NCBI RefSeq assembly: GCF_003967535.1
Contig: NZ_BIFR01000001.1
Coordinates: forward strand, 4,525,001 to 4,589,000
From: Tengunoibacter tsumagoiensis
GTDB taxonomy: Bacteria > Chloroflexota > Ktedonobacteria > Ktedonobacterales > Ktedonobacteraceae
Reading direction: 5' to 3'
Length of the DNA stretch: 64,000 nucleotides
Notes under the pieces: generated by a model
The model's input: only the letters and a program-made list of their open reading frames with translations
Databases searched by the model: none
Told to the model about the DNA's origin: nothing
Translations under genes and position numbers: made by a program
In this document: positions 19,218 to 28,033 of the stretch, in pieces
Layout: each line of letters opens with the position of its first letter
How positions within the stretch are numbered: position 1 is the stretch's first letter

Positions 19218-20024
19218 TCAGGACTGCATGCCCAACAGATTTCCGCTCTCGTAGCGACGAAGTCCAAGGTTAAAGAGACTTACTGCCAGAACCACAAAGA
19301 CAATCGTTGCTCCAACCATTGCGCCGCACCACATCCAACTAAACTGATGGAGAATCTGCAATGGCACAAAACTAATAAATCCCGCTGGGATCACGGTGAA
19401 CAGTAACAACCGGACAAAGCCATTAAAGAGATCCATTGGATAGGTCGAAAAAGAAATGATGACATTCATTAACTGTCCAATAAAGCCTTCTGCATTTCCC
19501 AGAAAAAAGGCTAATGAGCCACATAGGACAAAGAAGGATGTAAAGATGATGGCTCCCAATAGAACCAGGATAGGAAACAGGAAGAGATTCAATGGACCTG
19601 GATGGACTATCAGAACATAAGCCCCCACTGCAAAAATGATATCTCCCCACGAGGTTGGATTGCTGGCTGAAACACAGACATGCAGTAAGGTATTGCGCGG
19701 CATTCCCAGATAGGCATCCAATCCTCCATTGACAACCAGGCTCGCAATATTCGATGCATTGCCCAAGAGTGCAATACTCAAACCAAACGAGCAGGCAGAT
19801 AAGGCCCACAACATGACAATATCAGTATTCTGCCAGCCATGAACCAGAGGGAACTGCTGAAAGTAACTCCACCAGAAGAAGAGCCAGAGGCAATCGTTCG
19901 CAATCATCGCGATGATCTGCGTAATGAAAGCGCTACGATATTCCATGGATGATTGCAGATTGGCAAACACATACGCTCCCAGAAAACGGAGCATGCTCTG
20001 GCTACGCTTCAGTATTGGATGCAT
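19218..20024 (-). CDS. ABC-2 type exporter permease (second subunit)
   Basis: 268 residues with about six hydrophobic helices and no enzymatic motif. Resembles the ABC-2 permease family found as pairs with a DrrA-like ATPase (DUF990-type). It starts three bases after the preceding permease gene and is third in an ATPase-permease-permease operon. Together the three should form an exporter with two different membrane subunits. The substrate (drug, lipid or peptide) cannot be read from the sequence. Confidence 0.82.
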   Translation of the reverse strand: MHPILKRSQSMLRFLGAYVFANLQSSMEYRSAFITQIIAMIANDCLWLFFWWSYFQQFPLVHGWQNTDIVMLWALSACSFGLSIALLGNASNIASLVVNGGLDAYLGMPRNTLLHVCVSASNPTSWGDIIFAVGAYVLIVHPGPLNLFLFPILVLLGAIIFTSFFVLCGSLAFFLGNAEGFIGQLMNVIISFSTYPMDLFNGFVRLLLFTVIPAGFISFVPLQILHQFSWMWCGAMVGATIVFVVLAVSLFNLGLRRYESGNLLGMQS

Positions 20025-20027
20025 TCC

Positions 20028-20888
20028 TTATCCTCCGTTCACCGTCACACGACGTAAAGCGATGCGATACACAGCCATCAGGATGATGATCCCTACACCT
20101 AATGTGATAAGCTGTTGAACAAGCAACCAGTAAAATTGTGTCAGATCAAAATGAACTAATGTGCGGGCTGGACCATAAAGAATGGTACTAAAGGGTAACA
20201 GCCTGGCAATATAGCGGAACGGCTCAGGGAAAACGTCCAGAGGAGCCAGAACCCCTCCAAGCACCAGGGTCAGGCGGCTAAAGATTAACGTAAAAGATTG
20301 CGTCTCTTCAGTCCAGAATGCAAGCAATCCAATACAGAAGTACGCTACAAATTCAATACAGATCGCCAGGAAGACCGCAACCGGCCATGCCAGCAGACCA
20401 GCCCAGGTAAGATGAGGAACACCTGCGATGAATAAGGCCAGGATCACTCCCACCACGCTATTCATCGTCAATCGCACCAGACGCTCACCCAGGTAGTGGG
20501 CAAAATTGTAGAGCAGATAGTTACTCGGTCGGATCAATTGATAGGCCAGTTGGCCCGAACGAACCTCCAGATCAATGCGTTTGGTCAGCGCTGGCATGGA
20601 CAGGGCAATCGTTTCTGCCGCCAGCAGATACCAGATCATGTCACGGATGCTAAAACCATTCAGCAAGGTAGCATGCCGCAATGTATAAGTCGTTTGCCAG
20701 AGCTGGCTGAGAATAAAGACCAGAACAAACAGGAAAAGGGCACGAAAAAAAACTTCGGTGACATACGCTATATTATTAGCAATACTTACCTGCAACACTG
20801 CCAGATATTTTCGCATCAGCCGCCACCAGTGCCCTTTACGACGGTGTAGCGGCTGAAGGGTTTGCACTGGGACGCTCGTCTGGCTCAT
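20028..20888 (-). CDS. ABC-2 type exporter permease (first subunit)
   Basis: 286 residues with a basic N-terminal cytoplasmic segment (HRRKGHWWRLMRKYL) followed by about six membrane helices. Its start overlaps the ATPase stop by four bases (20885-20888), so translation is coupled. Same family as the next gene but clearly diverged from it, which points to a heterodimeric channel. Confidence 0.82.
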   Translation of the reverse strand: MSQTSVPVQTLQPLHRRKGHWWRLMRKYLAVLQVSIANNIAYVTEVFFRALFLFVLVFILSQLWQTTYTLRHATLLNGFSIRDMIWYLLAAETIALSMPALTKRIDLEVRSGQLAYQLIRPSNYLLYNFAHYLGERLVRLTMNSVVGVILALFIAGVPHLTWAGLLAWPVAVFLAICIEFVAYFCIGLLAFWTEETQSFTLIFSRLTLVLGGVLAPLDVFPEPFRYIARLLPFSTILYGPARTLVHFDLTQFYWLLVQQLITLGVGIIILMAVYRIALRRVTVNGG

Positions 20889-21958
20889 GACCTCACCTCC
20901 TCAATCACTTGCGGCTCAATCTGGCGCTGATAAATGGCGGCAATAATCTCTTCCATCGGTGGATCGGTGATCGTCATATCTTGAATATGGCTGCGTTCTA
21001 ATAGTGCGGCAATAATGGGTTCCAATGGCGAACGTGCGGTATCCACCTCCAGAATAAGTTGACGACCTTCGACCTTAAGCACCCGAATCCCTGACTCCTT
21101 AGAGCCCTCAGAGAGCAGTCGAAAGTGCCATCGCTCACCTTCATGCGAAGTATCTGGCAGACAGACTGAGCTGGCAGGCACATCCAGCAGAAGCTCCAGC
21201 CGCTTGGTCTTCAGATACTCTCGTTTGAGTTGAGAGACCGGGGCATCTAGAATGATCTCGCCGTGATTAATGACAATAGCCCGACGACAGATAATCTCAA
21301 TATCCCCTGCATCGTGCGATGTCAGGAATATACTGGTTCCTTCTTCGGCATTAAGTTGAGCAATCAGATCGCGAATACGCTGCTTGGCGATAACATCCAG
21401 TCCGATAGTTGGCTCATCTAAAAAGAGTAATTTTGGCTGATGCAAGAGCGCCGCCGCCAGTTCACAGCGCATTCGCTCACCCAGACTCAGTTTACGAGCA
21501 GGAGTCCGTATATATGCCTCAATGCCAAAGACATCGATCAGAAAAGCACGCCGCCGTTGATACGCAGCCCAATCCAACTCATAGATGTGGGCCAGCAGAT
21601 TGAAGGTATCCTGTGGCGGCAGATGATACCAGAGCTGCGATTTCTGACCAAACACGCTGGCAATTGCATAGGCCAGTTGTTGACGCTGCTGCCAGGGATT
21701 GAAGCCTAACACCGTGGCGTGGCCTGCGGTAGGATAGAGAATCCCTGTCAACATTTTAATTGTGGTGGATTTACCTGCTCCATTGGGACCAATAAAGGCT
21801 AATAGCTCACCCGCTTCAAGGACGAAATCAATTGGTTTAACAGCCTCGCGCTGCTGATAGCGCGGAGCCACAAACGAACGCAGACTACTAGCGATGCCAG
21901 ATGCTCGCTCACGACTGGTAAAGGTCTTGGTTAATCCTGTAACCTCAATGATTGCCAT
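20885..21958 (-). CDS. ABC exporter ATP-binding protein (DrrA-like)
   Basis: 357 residues. Seen: Walker A GPNGAGKST near residue 57, Q-loop FGQKSQLW, signature LSLGERMR (Ser-Leu-Gly instead of Ser-Gly-Gly, normal in this subfamily), Walker B LLFLDEPTIGLD and the H-loop TSHD. A C-terminal extension of about 110 residues follows the nucleotide-binding domain, as in antibiotic-resistance exporters. It lies 63 bases downstream of metG on the same strand, with its own AGAGAGG ribosome site, so co-transcription with metG is possible. Confidence 0.9.
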   Translation of the reverse strand: MAIIEVTGLTKTFTSRERASGIASSLRSFVAPRYQQREAVKPIDFVLEAGELLAFIGPNGAGKSTTIKMLTGILYPTAGHATVLGFNPWQQRQQLAYAIASVFGQKSQLWYHLPPQDTFNLLAHIYELDWAAYQRRRAFLIDVFGIEAYIRTPARKLSLGERMRCELAAALLHQPKLLFLDEPTIGLDVIAKQRIRDLIAQLNAEEGTSIFLTSHDAGDIEIICRRAIVINHGEIILDAPVSQLKREYLKTKRLELLLDVPASSVCLPDTSHEGERWHFRLLSEGSKESGIRVLKVEGRQLILEVDTARSPLEPIIAALLERSHIQDMTITDPPMEEIIAAIYQRQIEPQVIEEVRS

Positions 21959-22021
21959 CGTTCAATTGCCTCTCTTTTTTCTTCTGGTCCAATCTCGGGG
22001 AGCTACTTTTCTGCGCAGCGA

Positions 22022-23596
22022 CTATAAGGTTGCCACTATCTCCGCATCCAGACGAGGGAAAAGCAGCGCTCCTGGCACAACATGGGTCAAAGGCTGGCTT
22101 CCCCACGGCGTTGCCGCATGCCAATCGCCATGATCAATCCTTCCCAGCCCCAGTTGCTGGTAAATGCGTTGAGCCGATGATGGGATAAATGGAGCTAAGA
22201 GAATTGCCTGAATCCGGGTTGCCTCGGCTGCTGAGGCCAATACCGTACGCAGGTACTCATGCTGCTCAGGTTGTTTAGCAAGCTTCCAGGGGGCGCTATG
22301 CTCAATATATTGATTGGTGCGGCGTACAAACGTCCAGATTGCGTTGAGCGCAATATTAATCTCCCAACTCTCCAGAGCCTGCTCAGCTTTCAAGCGCGCT
22401 TCAAGCGCTGCGTTCTTTAATTCTCTTTCTGCTGCTCCTAAAGGGCCAGCGGCGGGAATCTCTCCCCCACAATAGCGCTGCACCATAGATACTACGCGAT
22501 TAAGAAGATTCCCAAGATCGTTGCCCAATTCATCGTTATAGTGGCGCAGCAGGCCAGTTCGCGAAAAATCACTATCATTGCCAAAAGATAGGTTACGTGC
22601 TAAGTAAAAGCGCAATGCATCTGCGCCAACCTTATCAACGACAGCGACTGGATCAATCACATTCCCCAACGTCTTGGAGAGCTTCTGCCCCTCAATCGTT
22701 GTAAAGCCATGCACTGGAATCTGTCTGGGCAATGGCAAGTTCGCAGAGAGAAGCATCGCTGGCCAATAGAGACAATGAAAGCGTGTAATATCCTTGCCGA
22801 TGACATGAGCATCCGCTGGCCAGTACTGCTTGAGCCTGGCTTCATCATGCGGAAAACCGACCGCGGTCAGGTAGTTCACCAGAGCGTCAAACCAGACATA
22901 GATGACCTGTGAGGGATCATCTGGGACTGGAATGCCCCAGGAGATCGTCCCAGGTCGCACCTGGCGCGAGACTGAAAAATCACGTAGCCCCTGTTTGAGG
23001 AGTCCCAGAACCTCCGCCCGCCGAGAGGCTGGAACCACAAACTCTGGATGAGACTCAATATGTTCCTGAAGCTGGACGCTATATTTGGAAAGGGCAAAAA
23101 AGTAGTTCTCTTCATGCAACCACTCAGGTGTGAGTGAGGTATGAATAGGACAACGACCACTCACCAGATCTTCAGAATTGTAATAGTTATTACAATTGGG
23201 GCAATACCAACCAGAATACACTGCCTTGTAGATATCACCTTGCTGCTTGGCGCGTTGAAACATCTCTAGAGAGGCTTGACGATGGCGCTCTTCCGTCGTA
23301 CGAATCCAATCATCATAAGAGATATCCAGACGAGCCCAGGTGGTACGAAAGGCTTGATCTATCTGATCTATCCAGGCCTGTGGCTCAATATGACGATCGT
23401 AGGCAGCTCGTAATACATGCTGGCTATTCTCATCGAGCCCCATGCTAAAGTACGTATCATCGCCGAGTAAGCGATGATAGCGCGCGACAATATCAGCTGC
23501 CACTTTCTCAAGCGCATGCCCGATATGAGGAACGCCGTTAGGATAATCAATTGCTGTTGTCAGGTAATATGTTGTCTGCTCTACTGCATCTACCAT
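22022..23596 (-). CDS. metG: Methionyl-tRNA synthetase
   Basis: 524 residues, the short form without the C-terminal EMAPII-like tRNA-binding domain. Charges tRNA-Met with methionine. Seen: PNGVPHIGHALEK (the HIGH motif, residues about 19-31), the zinc knuckle CPNC about residue 128 with a following CPIH, and the KMSKS equivalent KLSKT around residue 305. ATG 23596 has a GAGATGAGGGAAA region before it. Upstream lies a methionine-rich leader ORF and a 22-bp terminator-like hairpin (listed separately), which suggests transcription attenuation in response to charged tRNA-Met. Confidence 0.96.
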   Translation of the reverse strand: MVDAVEQTTYYLTTAIDYPNGVPHIGHALEKVAADIVARYHRLLGDDTYFSMGLDENSQHVLRAAYDRHIEPQAWIDQIDQAFRTTWARLDISYDDWIRTTEERHRQASLEMFQRAKQQGDIYKAVYSGWYCPNCNNYYNSEDLVSGRCPIHTSLTPEWLHEENYFFALSKYSVQLQEHIESHPEFVVPASRRAEVLGLLKQGLRDFSVSRQVRPGTISWGIPVPDDPSQVIYVWFDALVNYLTAVGFPHDEARLKQYWPADAHVIGKDITRFHCLYWPAMLLSANLPLPRQIPVHGFTTIEGQKLSKTLGNVIDPVAVVDKVGADALRFYLARNLSFGNDSDFSRTGLLRHYNDELGNDLGNLLNRVVSMVQRYCGGEIPAAGPLGAAERELKNAALEARLKAEQALESWEINIALNAIWTFVRRTNQYIEHSAPWKLAKQPEQHEYLRTVLASAAEATRIQAILLAPFIPSSAQRIYQQLGLGRIDHGDWHAATPWGSQPLTHVVPGALLFPRLDAEIVATL

Positions 23597-23663
23597 GCCG
23601 TTTCCCTCATCTCATAAAACTTGTTCAAACATTTCCACCTGGGAACGTATTGTGAGAGGGCTA

Positions 23664-23714
23664 AAGACAAAAAGAGGGGCGCAGGTCCGTCGCCTGCGCC
23701 CCTCTTTTTGTCTT
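23664..23714 (-). terminator. Attenuator-like terminator hairpin upstream of metG
   Basis: Perfect 22-bp inverted repeat (23664-23685 with 23693-23714), 7-base loop. GC-rich core flanked by AAAAAG/CTTTTT, so the distal arm carries the T-run on either strand. With one wobble and a small bulge the stem extends outward to GTGAGA/TCTCAC (about 23644-23724), overlapping the leader ORF stop codon. It lies 68 bases before the metG start. Confidence 0.85.
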
Positions 23715-23720
23715 CAGCTC

Positions 23721-23849
23721 TCACCATCTCAATGGATGATTATGCTTTAAGTCGAAGGACAGCGACATGGGAGCCATGGCCATATACATAGGCATGGGCA
23801 TACCTGCACAAGAAAGATGAAGCATAAACATACTCTGCGTCTGCTGCAT
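23721..23849 (-). CDS. Methionine-rich leader peptide of metG (42 residues)
   Basis: ATG 23849, TGA at 23723-23721. AAAGGA (23866-23861) precedes the start by 11 bases. The peptide has nine methionines in 42 residues (1, 7, 9, 17, 19, 21, 23, 25, 28); the centre reads GMPMPMYMAMAPM. The tail is SLSFDLKHNHPLRW. No protein family is recognisable. The clustered Met codons end 28 codons in, and the stop codon touches the base of the terminator stem. This arrangement is that of amino-acid operon leader peptides (trp, his, pheM before pheST), with Met as the sensed residue. The peptide itself probably has no function. The ORF and codons are seen directly; the regulatory role is inferred. Confidence 0.75.
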   Translation of the reverse strand: MQQTQSMFMLHLSCAGMPMPMYMAMAPMSLSFDLKHNHPLRW

Positions 23850-23910
23850 AATTGCTGCTGTCCTTTAATAGAACCTTGAATGCAAATTCAAAATGCGTAC
23901 TCTTATGGTA

Positions 23911-23948
23911 AGTTTACCTATTATACTTGTGTTTTGTCAAGCTACAAA
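23911..23948 (-). promoter_or_regulatory. Probable promoter of the metG leader
   Basis: Minus strand carries TTGACA (23940-23935) and TATAAT (23925-23920), but they are only 9 bases apart, so they cannot pair. Two readings are possible: TTGACA-18-TAAACT, or TTTGTA-17-TATAAT. Either gives a leader transcript of about 310 bases before metG. Confidence 0.5.
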
Positions 23949-24185
23949 CATAGGCTGATGTTCTCTCTTCTTTTAATCAAAGAGAGAGGGAACATCCAGC
24001 ATCGACTCATAACCATGTTGTAAGAGAAGATGAGCTATGCGAGAAGTGCCCATGGCAAGCTGAACTTTCGTGGATAGAATTGACGCAGCAATAGCTGTGC
24101 AAATATGGTACGATAAAATGTAAGCTTATTATCTTTCCTCACTACCAAACTGTGCAGATATTGCTCGAGAAAGGCTTGCAACTCG

Positions 24186-24425
24186 ATGGGAACAACGCTT
24201 CACGCTGACAAAATTTTAGATCTTGGCGAAAAAGGCTGTAGCCGCTTACTTGGAGATATTACCGATTCACTCCAGGATCTTGCCCCCGGCAAAACATTGC
24301 TTGTCTTAGCCAATGATCCAGCAGCCCCACTCGATATCAAAGTCTGGTGCCGTCAGACCGGGAATATCCTTCAACAAGCCGATATTGCAACAGGACAATT
24401 TCTCATCCAGAAAAAAGTAGGCTAG
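24186..24425 (+). CDS. TusA/SirA-family sulfur-carrier-like protein
   Basis: 79 residues, the standard size of the family. Seen: a first strand ILDLGEKGCSRLL and the C-terminal hallmark DPAAPLDIKVWCRQTGN followed by a FLIQKK ending. Family members relay persulfide sulfur from a cysteine in a CPxP motif at the start of helix 1. Here the Cys is kept (C18), but the prolines are not (CSRL). Function in tRNA thiolation or another sulfur relay is therefore uncertain. ATG 24186 has only a distant AAAGG before it. A weak promoter, TTGACG-18-TATGGT, lies at 24080-24109. No sulfur genes are adjacent. Confidence 0.72.
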   Translation: MGTTLHADKILDLGEKGCSRLLGDITDSLQDLAPGKTLLVLANDPAAPLDIKVWCRQTGNILQQADIATGQFLIQKKVG

Positions 24426-24878
24426 AGCCACTTATAAGGTCCTATACACTTTTTATATAAGCTTGATGTCTCATGTGAGCGAAACAAGCCACTTTATTTT
24501 CAGAAGCTACGCATACATAATAGATAAAATCTGTGTGCCAGGGCTCGCTTTCTTATGCCTATAGATAGGTCTTCTTGCCTCATCACCGGTCTCTACAGAG
24601 CTACAAAAGCATCCCCTGACTCATTGCCACCATAGATTTTGAACCTGCCTGTCCTTTTTTGGGAAACATTTTTGTCTGTAAAAGATCGAGAATCACGCAT
24701 TAATTACAATAATTTCTTTTTCATATATTTTTGTTGTGTATGCAACACCAAATTGGCCATTATTCCCATTTAGATTGTCACCAGAGATGCAAAACCTCTA
24801 TAATGTTCCAGAATTTGATTGATTATTTTGAATCTAGCTAAATGTTATTTACCTTATCGTATTGAGGAAGGTTCAATT
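24426..24878. other. Intergenic region before the flavoprotein gene
   Basis: 453 bases, AT-rich in the second half. Holds the promoter at 24775-24804 and a small GTTG/CAAC dyad near 24735. No coding frame or RNA recognised. Confidence 0.5.
24775..24804 (+). promoter_or_regulatory. Promoter of the flavoprotein-membrane protein pair
   Basis: TTGTCA (24775-24780), 18 bases, TATAAT (24799-24804); start of transcription about 65 bases before ATG 24879. Confidence 0.7.
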
Positions 24879-26432
24879 ATGTCTCTAACCCATTCTCAAG
24901 AAGAGTATCTTTTTCTGGATACTGAACAGGCGTCTACGCAGCAGCCACAAAAGCAGGTAGTGATTATGGGTGCTGGCCCGGCAGGACTTACAGCAGCCTA
25001 TGAACTGGCAGTTCATCAACAAGTAGGAGTTACTGTTTTAGAAAAAGACCCTCGCTATGTTGGTGGCATCTCGCGTACAGTCGAAGCAAACGGATATCGC
25101 TTTGATATCGGTGGACACCGCTTCTTTTCCAAAAGCACTGAGATCGAAGAGCTCTGGACTGAAGTAATGGGTGCTGACCTCCTTGTTCGCCCTCGTCTCT
25201 CACGCATTGTCTATAAAGGCAAGTATTTTGATTATCCATTAAAAGCTTTCAACGCTTTATTTAATCTTGGTCCTATTGAAACCATCCGCTGTATCAGCAG
25301 CTATGTACTTGCCCGTATTAAGCCTACTTCTCATCCTAAGAGCTTCGAAGAGTGGGTTACAAACCAGTTTGGCAAACGCCTGTTTAGCATTTTCTTCAAG
25401 ACCTATACAGAAAAAGTCTGGGGAATGAGCACCAAAGAACTATCAGCAGACTGGGCTGCTCAACGTATTAAAGGGCTCAATCTCCTTGAAGCCATCAAAA
25501 ATGCACTCCTCCCCCAAAAAACGAAAAAGGGCGGAGAGGTGATCAAAACTCTCATTGAGGAGTTCCGCTATCCACGTCGCGGCCCAGGAGAGTTATGGGA
25601 GCGCGTAGCAACAATTCTTGACCAGCATGGTCATCCTGTACAAATGGATAAAGAGATTGTAAGTATCCACCATGCCAACAACCAGATTACAGGAATTGTT
25701 GTGCGCGATAGCAATGGGCAGACAGAACTTGTGCGCGGAACCCATTATATTTCAACATTGCCTATGCGTGAACTTGTCCATGCCTTCGATCCCCCTCTTG
25801 CCCAGGAAGTAATTCAAGCAGCTGACGGCCTCAAATATCGAGATTTCTTGACTGTAGCGATGATTGTCGATAAAGCAGAGATGTTTCCAGATAACTGGAT
25901 TTATCTTCATGATCCCGATATTGTTGCTGGCCGCATCCAGAACTTTAAAAACTGGAGTCCGGATATGGTCCCTGATGCCAGCAAAACGTGCCTTGGGCTG
26001 GAATATTTCTGCTTCGAGGGCGATGGTCTGTGGACTTCTAGCGACGAAGATCTGGTCAAACAGGGAGGCAAGGATCTTATGCAGCTCAAGTTATGCAAAC
26101 CTGAAGAAATTCTTGGTGGAGTCGTTGTACGTCAATACAAAGCCTATCCGGTCTACGATGATGATTACAAGAAAAATGTGCGCATTATCCGCGATGCTCT
26201 AGAGGCCCAGGCATCCAATCTCCAGCTGGTTGGACGCAATGGCATGCACCACTACAACAACCAGGATCATTCAATGATGACGGCTCTTTGTGCCGCTCGC
26301 AATATTGCCACTGATGCGAACCTCGATCCCTGGAGCGTCAACACAGATGCAGAATATCATGAGGGCACACGCGACGTTGAAGATAACTCTGGGCGCCTCG
26401 TTCCACACCGTGTTGCGGTAGCCGAAAAGTAA
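24879..26432 (+). CDS. FAD-dependent UDP-galactopyranose mutase-like / amine-oxidase-fold protein
   Basis: 517 residues from ATG 24879, chosen for the GAGGAAGG ribosome site; ATG/ATT codons upstream in frame lack one. Seen: the dinucleotide-binding VVIMGAGPAGLTAAYEL, the EKDPRYVGGISRT second FAD segment, and DIGGHRFFSKS, which is typical of the NAD(P)/FAD proteins annotated as UDP-galactopyranose-mutase-like or protoporphyrinogen-oxidase-like. The C-terminal GRNGMHHYNNQDHSM segment is also characteristic. It is followed after 28 bases by a polytopic membrane protein and shares its promoter and terminator, which points to surface-polysaccharide synthesis. Exact reaction unknown. Confidence 0.8.
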   Translation: MSLTHSQEEYLFLDTEQASTQQPQKQVVIMGAGPAGLTAAYELAVHQQVGVTVLEKDPRYVGGISRTVEANGYRFDIGGHRFFSKSTEIEELWTEVMGADLLVRPRLSRIVYKGKYFDYPLKAFNALFNLGPIETIRCISSYVLARIKPTSHPKSFEEWVTNQFGKRLFSIFFKTYTEKVWGMSTKELSADWAAQRIKGLNLLEAIKNALLPQKTKKGGEVIKTLIEEFRYPRRGPGELWERVATILDQHGHPVQMDKEIVSIHHANNQITGIVVRDSNGQTELVRGTHYISTLPMRELVHAFDPPLAQEVIQAADGLKYRDFLTVAMIVDKAEMFPDNWIYLHDPDIVAGRIQNFKNWSPDMVPDASKTCLGLEYFCFEGDGLWTSSDEDLVKQGGKDLMQLKLCKPEEILGGVVVRQYKAYPVYDDDYKKNVRIIRDALEAQASNLQLVGRNGMHHYNNQDHSMMTALCAARNIATDANLDPWSVNTDAEYHEGTRDVEDNSGRLVPHRVAVAEK

Positions 26433-26460
26433 TCAAGAGATAGTGGAGTGCTAGTAATCA

Positions 26461-27885
26461 ATGCAACAATTTCTACGCCGCCGCTTGAATGACGGAGTGC
26501 TCTTTATTATTCTTATGCTTCTGCTGGGTACATTTACCGTTTTGCTTCAGATCAACCCATTGCATGAATCATTGTTCAACAGTTTCGCATTACAAGCTCA
26601 GGCCTGGCTCCAGGGACATACAGATATTAGAACACCTGTACTTGATAAGGTGATTATTCATGGCAAAATGTACCTGGTATTTCCGCCACTGCCGCCAATA
26701 ATGATGCTGCCTTTTGTAGCCCTTTTAGGTAAAAATTTCAGTGATATCTGGTTTACGTGGATATTCGCTGCTGCCAATATTGTTCTATTGTTTCGTACGC
26801 TTGAAGTAATGAGGGTATCCCACATTACACAGCGTACGCCGCTTGAAAATGTGATTATAGCCCTTACTTTTGGGTTTGGTACAATAGAATTGTGGCTCAG
26901 CCTTGATGGCATTATATATATGACAGCTCAAATCATCAGCGTATTTGGTATTCTTCTTACGCTTCATAGCACGTTGAGCAGACGTTGGACACTTGCTACT
27001 TTAGGGGTAAGTATGGTACTCCTCACTCGTTCATCCGAGGTACTAATCGGAGTATTTCCCCTCATCGTCTACCTTCACGATCTGGGAATTGGACGACGCA
27101 CCCAGACACGCTGGCGCTTTTTACCACTACGCTGGCCTTCCCTGCGTGAAGTAGCAGTGATTCTTACTCCCTTTCTCCTTGCAACAATCATCCTGCTCAT
27201 CCGTAACAAAGTCTATTTCGACAACTTCCTTGAAACTGGTTACAATATACAAAATGCACAAGTATACCCGGACATCCACTATGGGGTACTTAATTGGCAT
27301 TATTTGTGGCCTAATATTGTCATTGCTTTTCTACGTGGACCAACCTTTACTTTTACTGGTCCTTTTGATATCCACCCTCATACTGATCTGTATATAGATG
27401 GTATCGGAACCAGTATGTTTTTTAGCACTCCACTGCTGGCAATTTTCATCTTCTCACCACAAGGAAAAACGTCATCCCCCTGGCTACGTAGAGCATTCTG
27501 GACGACCACAGCTGTCATTCTCCTCTCAGTATTGCTCTTTTGCGCTGCAGGATGGCGCCAGGTGGGAGCACGCTATACATTGCCAATCTATCCATTGCTC
27601 TTCTTACTTCTTGCACAAAGAGCTGCTCCTCTGGATACGCGCTGGATCTCTCTGGCTGGCTTAGGGGTCTTCATTAATCTCTTACTCGCCCGTACCTTCT
27701 GGTACAAAGAGCCATCTCAGCGCTTTGTCGTTACAAGTGTGATCATTGTAACTATCGCTTGCATTACTGCTATCGTCTTGCTTCACTGGCAACGGCGCAA
27801 TTCAGAGAAACAATCTCTGGATGCGTTAACGTCTGATCTAGACAATGTTGACATTACCGAAAAGGTATTGGCAAACAGAATGTGA
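26461..27885 (+). CDS. Polytopic membrane protein, GT39/GT-C glycosyltransferase-like
   Basis: 474 residues with about ten membrane helices. An N-terminal helix is followed by a large extracytoplasmic loop (NPLHESLFNSFALQAQAW), then closely spaced helices and a short charged C-terminus. This is the layout of GT-C fold mannosyl/arabinosyl transferases that use lipid-linked sugars, but the usual Asp-containing first loop is not clear enough to be sure. Second gene of the pair after the flavoprotein, ending at a strong terminator. Could also be an uncharacterised membrane protein. Confidence 0.6.
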   Translation: MQQFLRRRLNDGVLFIILMLLLGTFTVLLQINPLHESLFNSFALQAQAWLQGHTDIRTPVLDKVIIHGKMYLVFPPLPPIMMLPFVALLGKNFSDIWFTWIFAAANIVLLFRTLEVMRVSHITQRTPLENVIIALTFGFGTIELWLSLDGIIYMTAQIISVFGILLTLHSTLSRRWTLATLGVSMVLLTRSSEVLIGVFPLIVYLHDLGIGRRTQTRWRFLPLRWPSLREVAVILTPFLLATIILLIRNKVYFDNFLETGYNIQNAQVYPDIHYGVLNWHYLWPNIVIAFLRGPTFTFTGPFDIHPHTDLYIDGIGTSMFFSTPLLAIFIFSPQGKTSSPWLRRAFWTTTAVILLSVLLFCAAGWRQVGARYTLPIYPLLFLLLAQRAAPLDTRWISLAGLGVFINLLLARTFWYKEPSQRFVVTSVIIVTIACITAIVLLHWQRRNSEKQSLDALTSDLDNVDITEKVLANRM

Positions 27886-27887
27886 AT

Positions 27888-27930
27888 AAAAAAATGAAAG
27901 CTGTTTAAATGAAACAGCTTTCATTTTTTT
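27888..27930 (+). terminator. Intrinsic terminator
   Basis: 19-bp perfect stem from 27888-27906 and 27912-27930, 5-base loop, with A7 and T7 tracts on the outer ends; core GAAAGCTGTTT. It starts three bases after the stop codon. Confidence 0.92.
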
Positions 27931-27933
27931 CCC

Positions 27934-27962
27934 TTGATTTCTGGCCCACAATCGTGTATAAT
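27934..27962 (+). promoter_or_regulatory. Strong promoter upstream of hflX
   Basis: TTGATT (27934-27939), 17 bases, TATAAT (27957-27962), four bases after the preceding terminator. The start of transcription near 27970 leaves a leader of about 400 bases before hflX. Confidence 0.8.
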
Positions 27963-28033
27963 TGTTGGTAACACTTCAAAAAAATACCACAGACAAAGCA
28001 GGAGAGATAACGAGTGATAGTTTTCAATTAATC

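Noticed and set aside
23597..23948. T-box riboswitch upstream of metG
   Set aside because: A T-box is the usual metG control in Firmicutes, so I looked for the AGGGTGG-ACCGCG antiterminator motif on the minus strand; it is absent, and the Met-rich reading frame explains the layout better.
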